DNA of 64,000 nucleotides from Toxonevra muliebris (lineage: Eukaryota > Arthropoda > Insecta > Diptera > Pallopteridae), in contig OY829326.1 in NCBI GenBank assembly GCA_963691655.1, positions 138,216,998 through 138,280,997 of the forward strand, in the 5' to 3' direction. This document shows, piece by piece, positions 26,746 through 38,849 of this stretch. A model generated the notes under the pieces. It did no database searches and was not told the origin of the DNA. It saw nothing but the letters and a program-made list of their open reading frames with translations. Each line of letters opens with the position of its first letter. Position 1 is the stretch's first letter. Made by a program: the position numbers and the translations under genes.

Positions 26746-27218
26746 GGGCATGGTGCCACACCCACTAATCCAACAAACTGAAAGAATTTAAATTCAATTT
26801 TTTTGCACATAGTATCCAGCTCCTTTCAACAAAAAAATGGAAATTTTGACCCATTGTAAAAAAAACCCAGACGTGCTGTACTATAAATTTGTCTTACAAA
26901 AATGGACAATACATCATGCCCTTTCAGGATTATAGGGTGGCTATTCTATTGCTGCCAAAAAGTCTTAATTTGTTGGACTGCGTTATTAATTTGAATTCAC
27001 ATATGTATCTCAAGCACCATAAAATGAAAAACTGTCATCACCATTGACTTCAGCGTCCACGAGTTTTATATGTAGATATGATATATTTATAATGGTTTTA
27101 CTATAAGAAAAATGGGAAGCCATTAAAAATGGTTTAAGGAGAAATAGTTGAAATAAAATATTAACCCATCGCGAAACCAATCCATATTCTTAAATCCTAA
27201 GATTTTCTCTGCACTTAA

Positions 27219-27398
27219 GGTTCAATTATACATAAGTAACGAAAAGGAACGTAGCGTTGCCAACTGTCACTTAAATATCTGTGATATAGGCAGTGCGTGT
27301 AAGTGATTACCGAAATCGTAACGCAACGTAGAGTTCTATCTGCGATAGATTTTTACGTTCCATTACGCTACGTTGCGTTACTTATGCATAATAGAGCC
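27219..27398. mobile_element. 180-bp MITE-like element with ~35-bp terminal inverted repeats
   Basis: The left end, GGTTCAATTATACATAAGTA, is mirrored by the right end (reverse complement GGCTCTATTATGCATAAGTA). The match continues into CGTTACG / AACGTAGCG motifs. The flanks are TTAA on the left and TTTAA on the right, so a TA-rich target is likely but no exact duplication can be fixed. There is no coding capacity. Confidence 0.55.
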
Positions 27399-29735
27399 TT
27401 TAAAATCTGAAAATGTACATGAGCGTAAAGAACATGTTTGACTATATAAACTTTCAGGAAGACATAAACTCCTCTATCTCTTAGTGTACGAAAAACAGAA
27501 TGAGACTGAAATTTTCAAAGTGGTTACTTCTTTCATGAAAGAAACCAATTTTCTAGAATTGGCACGGCTAACGACTTAGGTATTCCTTTCGATGGAAAAT
27601 TTCTTTCAATGCTAATAGAGACTACATAATTTCCAGAGCTAATTCTCTGTTTGAGCTTTTAAAACGTATCTCGAAAAATTTTTTGATCCTTTCACTTTGA
27701 AATTATTTCGCTATTAGGCGAAAAACGCAAGGTATTTTGTTTATAAAGGATATCCTTGATAACTAAATCGAATCGCCTCAGCTGCTTGCACTCATTCCCC
27801 TTTTATGCTCCAACGAGAGCTCTTAGAGATAGGCCATTGTTTCTTGTTCCCTTTTTTAGGACGAATTATGAAAACAATGATCCCATTTGCAGATGTGTGA
27901 CCTCATGCAATGATGTATCCACCCATTTAGACTTTAGTAGTAATAGAACGTGCTTGCTTCAAAAGGTCACTAATTGAATATTTTTTAAGTTAAGTTTTCG
28001 TTCTCTATTATCTTTGTTAAATTAAGTTTAAGTAAAGTTATTTTTAAGTTCGTAACTTGTAATAAGAGCCAAGTCCAAAATGAATTCGAAAATTTATCTA
28101 TTAAATGTATGAGCCTTCAATAGGAAATTTAATATTTCATTATTGATTAGTTATTTATAAAAACTTCCCAACTCTTTACTTAATTTTACTTTCTCCAAAG
28201 TAAAATAACTTCAATTTCCTGCTAGAAAAATTAGAATAAAAGAAAGCGACCGGAAACAGGATGTGCTGTAATTTAGCGTGAAATTTTTTTCTATCCGCTA
28301 TTAAGGAAATCCGTAGAAAATAACATTCTAAGTACTCGCATACTCGTTCGAATGTCGAAATAGCAAATAATTACCATTTGAAGTAATTTACAATGGAAAA
28401 AGCAATAAATTAAATAGTTCGTATTTGCTGCTACCAAAAACTAAAATAGAATGTGCCTGTGATAAACTCATGCCATGCACGTGAAATCGTAAGATTTTCC
28501 ATGTACTTAGAACAACAAGAAACTTTCAGATATTTGCAAGTAATTTGTGCTAAAGCAAATAGAAGATAATTACATTAGATTTATACCAATTCAAAATACA
28601 TACTGTGGTAGGCTAAAGTGAAAAATTTGCCAAGTCATTGTTGGTATTGCAAAAAGCAATAATTATTAAAAAATTAAAGCTTACGGAATAATTTAACAGT
28701 AAACAAATTTGCAATATATTTACGATGTAGAGGAGATAAAAAATGATTGGAATTAAAGATATGAAATTAAATCTTTTTTTTAACTGATTTTCCCAATCAA
28801 TTTAGAGAACTTTTAGCCAGAACAGCAGTTAAAACTTTTCCAGAACTAAAGCTCAAATTTGGGGGTATCTATGCGAGCACTATTTGCATAGTCCAGGAAT
28901 TGAACTCAGTATAGAACAGCCAAATCAGTAACTGGAATTGCTCACCTTCAGATGTGATCTCTGGATTCAATGAACTGGAACTAATATAGTAATTGCAACT
29001 AAAAAGCAAGCTCTACTTATTAAATATTGGTACTTCTTATTAAAATGCTTAAATTTTGAAAGGTCAATGTTCTTTACATACATAATTTCTATTCTAGTTC
29101 CAATAGCAAACTCATAAAATTGAAATTTGCATTCATTCAAAGAATTTTTGCGTGTATTAAAGTAATAAGAAAACGGTTAACCTAATAAATTATTTAACAA
29201 CCTTAAAGTACATAATTTTCAATTGATCACGTAGCATTTCTTATTGCCAGTATTTGTTAATCCTCGAAACCCCCTCCACCCTCCTCCAATCTTCATAAAG
29301 CATGACATTTCATATCAATTTTATGCCATTTAAGCTATTTAAACTTTGCACGAAAATAATAAATTTAATGTTAGGAATTAATTTGCAATTACACACTTTG
29401 CAGATATGAATACGAAATTGTTAAATTGAAGGAATCTAAGGTGATTGAAAATTTTTATTTATTTTTAGTAATAAGGAGGCTTTCCCTCAGATGATAGTGA
29501 AGTTTTAACTAAAACAAATAAAATATGAAACTAAGAGAAATAGTTAGTAGATTAAATTTAAATGTGCACGTGAATTCAAATCTTGGGAATATTCAATGTT
29601 ATTTATAAGCTGAAAATCATGAGAAAACTAAAAATTATTTAATGAGAAAATTTCGTACGGAACTGAAAATTTTTCTGACAGATGTATGATAAATCTAATA
29701 ATAATTATTAGAGTTTGGTATTTAAATAACAAAAA

Positions 29736-30060
29736 TTAGTCGATAAGGCCTCGGTAACCGGGGCTATTTTTTTTGCGGAAGAAATCTCTTTATGCAAAAA
29801 AAAAACAAATATCAAAAGAGAACTAAACTACTCGTTGGTGTTTGTTTTGTTGTTTGTGTATGCAGATAATTCATTAGATAATGCTGAGAGATGCCGTTAC
29901 TCTTGTCTTCTCTTTCTCGCTCTCTCATTTATTATATACTCCCACTTAAGCAATGATTTTTATAACAATGAGTACTTTATTCAATGAGCGAATTTTATAA
30001 AACTTCCGACGCTAATATTTTAGAATTGGCTTAGCCGATTTCAAATTTGATAATATCTAG
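29736..30060 (-). mobile_element. Helitron-like non-autonomous element, copy B (reverse, 5'-truncated)
   Basis: Read on the minus strand, this copy ends GGCCTTATCGACTAA followed by T, with the GCCCCGGTTACCGAGGC palindrome inside the end. This gives the CTRR terminus and hairpin of the family. The body aligns by eye with copies A, C and D, including the AACGAGTAGT and GCGTCGGAAG blocks. The match fades at about 30060, before the family's usual 5' TC start. Confidence 0.6.
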
Positions 30061-33000
30061 ATGCCTCTGTTTGATTGCATATAGCTGTACTTTCCTCTCT
30101 TGTGTTATATACTTATAATACGTCGTGCTTGTGTCGATAAGTGCAAAGAGTATCAAGAGAAGAAAAGCAACAACAAAATAAAGAGAAGAAGACTGCAAAA
30201 ACTTCTACATAATGTGTTATAAATGTTTTCTAATAATTTTCAAATAAATAAATAACAATGTTTCACTCCTACTGTGAGTGCCTGCGGCAGCGATGCCAAG
30301 GATTCCCCAATTTGCGGGGAATTTTACTTACAACTGCCAGTGCTAGTATATGAAGTCCTTAAATATAGTTATGGAAGATTTTGTCCCAAGTGAACCCACT
30401 ATTAAAATCGATCGAGTTCAAACTTGCCAATTGGGTAGTAACTTGCCGAGTTGGAGAGGGTAGAATTTATACATTTTGGTTAAACAGCCTTAGTTTCCGA
30501 TGCATGTAACTAATCACCTATTGCTTTTTGAAATATTTTTCGAACACGTTTTCGATAGATTTTTATTCAATCTTTTGAAAAAAAAAAAAAACTTTAAAAT
30601 TTCAAAATATGACCATTTTTTTCAAAATTAAAAAAAATATTTTTGATTTTTTTTACAAAAAGGAAAATTTTTTGTTTTGATTTGGGTCAAAAGAAAGCTC
30701 ATGTCTTTTCCATTAAGGAGTTTGAGGTCCAAAAGAGGTCAGAGTCTTGATTGCGAGTAACTCGAAACGTCCGATTCGTTCAAATTTAGTGTGGTAACTA
30801 CTATCCAGTAATACTAAACTTTGTGTAAGTTTGAGCAAGATCGATTTTAAGAGTGGGTGCGCTTGAGATGAAATCTTCCATGTGTCAAAGGAATTCCGGA
30901 GTCAGAAGGTACATTTCTATTAACCTACCAGCCCCATAGAAATTGATTAAGTTTTGGACAAAGAAAGTGCAGGGCTGCCTTAAAATAACACTCACCGAGA
31001 TTAATTTTAAGCCAACGTAAAGGTATTTTTCGTTTTTATAAAATGTTTATATGGAAATTATACCGGTGCAGGGAATTTGATCGAAAACCGGGGAATTCTT
31101 CGAAGGCTATCTTAGAGACACAATAAATGAGTTGGCATCTCGATCAAATTGAACCCTTACCCTTTAATATCTACCTCCAGTTGTCACAGCATTTAAATTT
31201 CATTATTGTATGAACTTCGTTTAACAGTTTTAAAAATAACACAATTTCACAAAAATCCATTTTCAGAAAAGTTCTGAATAATTAGTGAAGCATCTGACTC
31301 GTTTTGAATATAATTATATTACAAAAGGAGTCAGAAAAGTAACAAATTATATCATTCCTCAACAAATGATAGAAATAATTCACTTAAAGACATTCTGTTT
31401 ACTATAGTAGCTGCGTTTTATTCGCCTGCTAGTTTAACATGTGCGAATAAAACAACAAGGTTATTAAGTCTCTTCTTCGTTATATTGTTAATGGATCATT
31501 GCGGTTAATCATGGACATTATTTTTGGTTTTTACTGTTTATAAGAATATTTAATGATGAGAACAGAAATAATTCCTAGTATTCGATCCACTACCATATTC
31601 AATAAGGGTTAAAAGGTGTTCAATTATACAATGTTTTGGGTTTCAAAAAAATGATTGCTTTTAATTCTTTTTTTAACTTCTTTTCGCAGGCAGACAATTC
31701 GAATCTTTTCCTTTTTTGTTTTTTGCCATGCTCATCTTTGTCATGCTTTTTCTTTCACTACTGGCATTTCACCATAGAGTTTGATGTAGTTAAACAACTT
31801 GTTAAATATACATAACAGCTGCGGCTTTGTTGTTGTTTTCCCATACAATTATCGCTGCTAATTATACATAACTAGAAGCAAGTAGCGAATAAAACGCAAC
31901 TACAAATATCTTCGCTATAGATAAAGGCGCGCAAGGAATAGTTACAAGAATCTTTGATCTTTCAAAAGCCCCTATCAAAGCACTAGATACATGATCATAA
32001 AATCTAGCTGCAAATCTTTTGGGTTTCCGGACAAATAGAGTAGGCATATAATATTAAAGGAAATGATAAAGCAGATGAATTAGAATAGGGTTAGCCAATT
32101 TTGGTCTAGAAAGCAAAGGAAACGATCAACAGATCTTGCCAAACAAGGAATATTAATAATCCGAAGTTTATGGCACTTCGCAACATAGAGATTCTTTTAA
32201 TACAGGCAACACTACCATTAATTTCAACTGGAATACTGACAGGTTTTTATACTTTCGGTTCAATGGCTTTAAAGTCTAGTTATAGAGACCATACACAATC
32301 TCCTCCGCGAATGTCATAATCTTCAACACCGATTATTCTTGTGGTTAGGGGACAGAGTTTTTGGAAAACTAGAAGAACTGCACCTTTCCCTTTAATCTTA
32401 CTTAGTGAAGGATCCGAATCGTTTTAGTAGATCCAAACTCTGTTTTACCTTTTTCGGGTCCTGAAAATTTTTTTTGATTAAATTAAAAAAAAAAAAACGT
32501 AATTATAAATGCTTAAAGTCCTTTCATGTTTCCAAATAATTTTATAATATTTTGAAATAAATCGAATCGGTTCAGAGATGTAATTTTTATGAAAATCCGA
32601 ATAAGTATATCATACAAAAGTAAAACCAATTTCCAGAAAGAAAACCTGGAAATAAGAAATGAAAAAGTTTATTCGATAGTTTGACCTATTGGCTATTGGG
32701 ATGTTCTTGAAGCCCAAAAACGTAGGAATCTATAAAATAAGTTGGGGCTTTATTAAAAATATTCGACAGCGGAGTTAGCGGCCACTTAGCACCCGGATTC
32801 ACTAGGGGGGCCACGGTGTAAACAAATTATATAACAAAAACATTCCGCCGACTATAAAATAGAATAAAAATATATTTTTGTGCATCTCTGATATAATAAC
32901 ACAATTACAATTTTCTCTTGGAGAAAGGTCCGGAAATTGTTGCTGCTGCTTAGCACAAAAACTCATTTAGAACCACCACTGAAAATTTCAAACTTGGAGA

Positions 33001-33277
33001 CGATTTCAAGGCTATCCAGAATGAGTTACATCTTTACTTGAGGCTGAAGGAAAATTTATAGTAGAGTAAATTGATAGAAATTTAAATCACATGTAACGTC
33101 GGTGTCATGTGAGGTTTCATAGTACTTATGTGAGAGAGTATACATAAGTGTGTGTTTTATTATATTTTTTAATTTAAGCCTAAAAGTATACAACACATAA
33201 TTTCTATATCAAAAACGATTGTGGAATGCACTTACATATCAATGGAATAGTGGATACATATCAAAAATTCTTGTTTT

Positions 33278-33535
33278 ATATCTGTGGCAATAAGGAATAA
33301 CAGCTAAACTCAAAAGTCGACAAAAAACTTGTTGCGTATTTTTCATTATAAAACCCAAAATATTGAAACTTCTTAAATAATTATTGGAGTTTAATTAATA
33401 AAAAACTATGGAGACTGCTAAACTGAAAACATTTTTTGAAAACTTTCAACATTTTGGGATTTATAATATAAAATACGCAGCAGGTTTTTATTCTACTTTT
33501 GAGTTTAGCTGTCATTCCTTATTGCCACAGATATT
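33278..33535. repeat. Long imperfect inverted repeat (258 bp)
   Basis: The left arm starts ATCTGTGGCAATAAGGAAT and runs through ACAGCTAAACTCAAAAGT and GCGTATTTT. The right arm ends with its reverse complement (ATTCCTTATTGCCACAGAT). Arms of roughly 100 nt surround a short centre. This suggests a fold-back MITE, or a locus able to form a long RNA hairpin if transcribed as intron. Confidence 0.6.
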
Positions 33536-36500
33536 ACATAATTTATTTTAGTTTATAGTTTAATCTTTCCGAAATGAAATTGTAAAATAATATCAACATT
33601 AGACGATCTAGATGGGCCGAAAAGCGAAAAAAGTGTATTGAAAATAGAAAATCCAGAATTCAAATAACCCATGGTTGCATTTTTTGGAACATAAAAACGA
33701 AAACTTTTATAATGAAGTAAATAACAATGCATTAAGTATGTTATAACATCATGTGACGAGTGCAGAAGGAACTCATTTTAGTTTTTATGAATGATAAGGC
33801 GTTCTTATTTCAATTAATTTTTTTTTTTATAGGGTCATTATTTTATTTTTGGAATGATCCTTTGATGTACTGTGGAAGTCTTTTGTGTAAAACGCACATT
33901 TCCAGCAGTTTGTACTTTAGAATAAGATTTATATCATCATAATCTGATGAAAATCCTGTAATCTGTGATGGTTCAGAAATACGTAGATTCCCAGAAAATG
34001 TAAGGCTTTGCAAATGTTTTACCAACTTTCACCTCTAAACAAAAAGTTAAATTTAAGCGCAAATTTATTACGGAATATAAGGGCGACTTCAACTTTTTCC
34101 AAAAAAAAAGTAATGATTCATTCCAAAAATATGTAATGATTCAACTGAATACTGCAAATACTGTCAGTATAAAATACAAGTTCTAAAAAACTATTTATTT
34201 GTAATGAATTTAAATATAAATTAATCTGTTCTATTTTTCTCATATATCAAACAATGCAGCATATTGACAGCTATGTCTCTCGAAATTAATTGAGATAAGT
34301 TCTTGTCAATTTCTATAAATAAATGAACAATTAAATTAGAAAACAATTGAAAAATATTTAGAACATTTATAAAATAATTGACCTAGTTGCATTAAAATGT
34401 GCAAGGCATGGAAAAATGAATTCATTCAAATTTATTTATTTTATTGAAATGGCATCACTGTCAGTGAAAATTAAATTAAATACTCTACAATAAAAGGTAA
34501 AAATAAAAATAAAAAAAATGGAAGAAAATGTGAAAAATGGAACAAAATTTACATGATATTTAAAAGTGAAAGATATGTAGGTATATAAAAAAAGAGAGAG
34601 AGAGAAAAAAAAAACAAATAATATTAAAAATCTGTGCCAACATATTGCACCATTAAACACGATTCGCTCTGTGGTGTACATACATATGTATTTATGTTAC
34701 ATATATACCTGAATATACCATATACAAAAACGTATCTATGTACGTGTATGTTAAAAAATAAATTGCACTAGTTCTCCAGTTGGGTATATCACAAAACAGT
34801 AGCAACAACAAAAAATATCAACTGCAACAACAGCAACACTAGCAACATTAAATGCAATCCATAAGGAATTTGTGTATGTGCACACATACATTTTTGTTGA
34901 TATATTTCTTTAGGCACAAGTAAACAATTTTTTATTATATGGCTGAACATCACATCTCATCTGAATATCTCAATATAAATAGAGTTATACCATTTGGAAT
35001 CAACCCTCTCCCCCCGTCTCCTTCCTTGCAATATCTTCCATACAAAAACAACTCACGTTTGATCTTTTTTCGAGTACCTAATAAAATTTTAAATTTTAAT
35101 TTACTTTTTTAATGTTAGTTTTGATTTTTACTTTTACTTTAAACCTAATACTTGATATCTATTTACATTTGTATAATTATAAGTATTCGTAAATTAAATA
35201 ATTGTTTAACTAGTTTATTTAATAAAATTTACACTTTCATCATAATTCATTGAGATAGAAACAAATAAAGAAAGAAAAAAAAAAACAAAACGATAATTTA
35301 GTGTTACTTAAAGTTAAACATGCAGCGTGATAGATAGTAATTTGCAATTATTATAATAGTTTTATAAAGGGTTGCCATGTTACACAAATAGATGTTTGTG
35401 CAAAAACTTATAAAAGAATTTTAGTAATTATTAATTACTTGATCCCTGTTGGAATTTTCGATAGTCAGTTAACTGCAACTACTTCTATCAGATTGGGGTA
35501 GGTTAAAGTGATCAGAAAATCTTCCCAATCAGCGGGTCAAAAATATGTACATTATGATGTCCATATATGTCCGTAATATGTTGAACAATATTACTCTACA
35601 TATTGTATCAATATTGAATTAACCTGTATAACTACTTTATTACATCTGTTGACGGGATATCCCCAGTTCTCCAAACAAGCGTCTTAACTCTTTCAGAGTG
35701 GTTATATTAACCGAAGGACCATATAAATTGATTAATCGAAATCTTCTCAATATTATGACATTCATTTTTAACGTTCGAGTTAGTCATAATTTTTATTTTG
35801 TATTGAAGAAAATTGTTGTCTCAAAGTGATCAGATCAGATATGGAAAAAAAAAGAATTTTGAAAATCTCTTAAAATTGTTCCCCAAAAAATTATTGCAGG
35901 ATCAAAACCATGAACAACCAGTCTGCTTCAGTTGAATATAATTAGCCCACAAGTCTAATTATTCTTACAAAGGAATTGGGTTTATTTAATATTAAGAGAA
36001 GACGGTTCAATGGCGATTATCAATTTCTTACATCAAATCGGATTTTAGACTGTTAGTGGGCTACTTATTTACATAGACATGATGTGCTCAGATATCACCT
36101 AAAATTGGAGCATGACGAGACGGCATCTTACTTTCTGTATGGATGTCTAGCCTTGGATAGGGAAATCGTATCGATATCCGATACTTTGAGTACTCAATAC
36201 CCGATACTTTTTTTAAAATGTGCTCATAATAAAATTACATAAGTTTTAGTAAGCAAAAAATTTTAAATTTTGAGTTGTGCCACTTTGAGACTTAGAGTGC
36301 GATGTTCATCTATATTAAATATCTACATTTTTTAAATATTTTATATACAAATTTGTGAGTATCCTTCAAGACACTCGAAAAAATGAAAGTTGCCAGCCAG
36401 CCACTAGCTCGGTTCAGATTATCCTCCACTGGAAGTTAAAGACTTCGAATATTTTACAGTATAATTTTGTTACCGCAATCTTCAAGCTCTAAAATATAAG

Positions 36501-37569
36501 TCCTTAATCTTAATTCCTTCACTTAAGTTTATGCTTATGTCTACCTTGCATAAATTGCTGCGCTAGCGGTTCCCAGGCTGGCAACGATAACACCCAGAAG
36601 GAATATGAGAAATGCATGACTTTTATCATAAACGAATTCGGTCAAGAAAAAATCATAAAGAAAAGATGAATTGAACTGTAAGGGAACATGGAATGCACAG
36701 ATTTCTTCTCTCATAGCTTTGCTCAAGTTTTTATACAATCGAAAATAGTAAAGAGAAAACATATCTTACCAAGCTTGAAAAGTATGAAAGACAGCAGCGA
36801 TGAGCAATGAAATAACATATTTCTTCCTCGAAAATTTGATTTTTTCTAACCGATTTTTTACTTTTGGCCACACGTTGTCTCGCGTCTGCGCACTTTTTTG
36901 TTTTTTCAGTACAGTACAGTAACTTAGTCAATTTGTGAAAGTTGAACAATCAACACGTCTTCAACGTTAAATTATTATCGGAAAATTAAAAAAAAAGGTG
37001 TATTGAGGTTTTGCAAAATGATTTGAATTCACAGGAAAGTAAGTAATTTCTGTTATATGAAATTTATTCTTCTTAAATGCTTAGCAATACTTTTGTTTTA
37101 CAGGGAATGTTGATGAATGTAAAATTCTTTCTTAAAAAGTCGTTAAAGCCGAGGCTAAAAGCAATATATTGGTGCGAAAAATTCTTTCCCAGTACAAATT
37201 TCCTATTAAATTAAATTTTCTACTATTCCCCCACTGGAATCTAAGAATTAGCAGAATTATGATATTAGCAGCGAAAAAATAATGTATGATTTCAACAACG
37301 GTTCTTTCATTTACGATAGTTATTGCATAAAATTGTGATGAAAACTTTTTTTTGCATTCCCAGGTAATGCATTACTTTTCGTAGGACATCGCCGTATTAA
37401 AAATCATGTGTTCTGGAAGTTATAGCCTATAGGAGCTATGCATTTCAACGTGCATTCCTATACATTTCATTTTCCTTCTCGGCTGCGCTGACATGTCTTT
37501 CATAGATTATGGCAAATGAATATGTGGATAGCTAAGGCCGCCGTGTTAACTTACATAGGTATAAGTATA

Positions 37570-38849
37570 CAGGGTGACAATTGTAAAGTGACGCATGTTT
37601 AATACTCTGCAGCAAGCTTTGCCATTTACCGTTACTTTAATTTAAAAAGCAAATTCATTCATGCATTGGCTTTGCTTTTAATTTCATTTGAATTTTTGTT
37701 ATTACATTTTGAAATTTCCATAAAAATGGAATATTCGTTATGAAATTATGAAATTTCATTTGGCAAATTATAGTAGCCGTCAAATTGCAAAGGCTTTAAA
37801 TTTGTCAAGTCGTACGGTAGACCGAGCTATTATTCGATATAATGAAACTAAGAGTTTTGGAGATAGAGACCGGGGAAAATTTTCAACAGTCGCCACTACT
37901 GGTTTAACAGAAAAAAATCGTAAACGAATCAAGCGAAATCCAAGGCGCTCAATGAGAAAAATCGCTAAGGAAGTGGGAGTAAACCGTGAAACAGTGCGAA
38001 TCATTGCAAAATCAAAGCTTAATCTTAAGCCGTACAAGCTCCGAAAAGATCAAGATCTGACACAAAAAAAGAAAGATTTGCGACTGCAAAGATGCAAGGC
38101 GTTGCTACGCTCCTCCGTGTTAAAAAATGTTGAAAATATCTTGTTTACAGATGAAAAAATTTTCACGGTTGAACAACATTTCAATGCGCAAAATGACCGA
38201 ATGTGGCTAACATCATCATCGCAACAAAATAGGACTGTTGGCCGAGTTCAAAAGCCAGCTTCCGTTATGGTATGGGCTGGAGTTTCCGCTAATGCCAGAA
38301 CCCCTCTAATATTCGTTGAAGAGGGTGTTAAAATTGACCAGGTTGTTTATCGGTGCATTTTAAATGAACATGTTCTTCCCTGCGCCCAAGATACATTTGG
38401 AAATGAAAACTGGACTTTCCAGCAAGATTCTGCACCTTCCCACATGGCAAAATTAACGCAAACATGGATAAAAGACAATTTTTCTGGATTCATAACATCT
38501 CAAGAATGGCCACCATACTCTCCAGACTTGAATCCAATGGACTACTCTATTGGAGTATTTTAGAGAGTAAGGCTTCTGCATCTCAACACCACAGTCTGGA
38601 GTCGCTGACAAATTCATTAGAGAAAACCTGGACTGAAATTGATCAGGAAGTACTGCGGCGAACAGTCCTACGATTTTCGGATCGATTGAAGGCATGAGTG
38701 CAGGCTAAAGGAGGTTATATTGAATGAGGTGGGGTTCAAATGAATGCTTATATATTCAGCAATGTTAACACTTAATTGTACTTAATGGAATTACGTCCTT
38801 TTGAAAATAACTGCTGAAATGTGTGCGTCACTTTACGATTGTCACCCTG
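37570..38849 (+). mobile_element. maT-type Tc1/mariner element, complete ends
   Basis: The 1280-bp element has 26-bp terminal inverted repeats starting CAGGGTGACAATTGTAAAGT. They differ at one base between ends and are flanked by TA on both sides (37568-37569 and 38850-38851). It carries one transposase gene with DD37D spacing, the hallmark of the maT group. The well-kept ends and nearly open gene suggest recent activity compared with the other relics in the window. Confidence 0.9.
37748..38697 (+). pseudogene. maT (DD37D) transposase with a single frameshift
   Basis: The N-terminal half has a helix-turn-helix DNA-binding region (YSSRQIAKALNLSSRTVDRA) and a second one (SMRKIAKEVGVNRETVR). 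The catalytic Asp residues are in LFTDEK, FQQDSAPSH and SPDLNPMDYS. There are 37 residues between the second and third, giving DD37D. Translation is open from the ATG at 37748 until about 38550, where one base appears to be missing, and the frame closes at 38563. The remaining C-terminus (LESKASASQ... to DRLKA) continues in the next frame to 38697. The ATG gives a short N-terminus, so the true start may lie in a second damaged stretch upstream. The copy is unlikely to encode active enzyme. Confidence 0.85.

Larger units (their letters stand above)
24536..37569. other. Large presumptive intron with repeats only
   Basis: This contains a duplicated AG-rich minisatellite (25690-26745), a TIR element (27219-27398), a reverse Helitron-like copy (29736-30060) and a long inverted repeat (33278-33535). 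I see no supported exon. Sequences around 30290-31110 look like decayed repeat DNA (GGGGAATT motifs near both ends) but I could not classify them. Confidence 0.35.

Noticed and set aside
25725..26761. Minus-strand open frames of 127 and 167 codons
   Set aside because: They are Phe/Tyr/Ser-rich translations of the complementary strand of the GTAGTAGAAA minisatellite and have no stops because of the repeat unit.
36541..36949. Minus-strand frames with a hydrophobic stretch resembling a membrane segment
   Set aside because: Short, in two frames, with no family similarity or clear splice sites.
37780..38037. Antisense open frame over the maT transposase
   Set aside because: It is a shadow of the transposase frame.
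37570..38849. Classical mariner (DD34D) assignment for this element
   Set aside because: The spacing between the second and third catalytic Asp is 37 residues, which fits maT instead.
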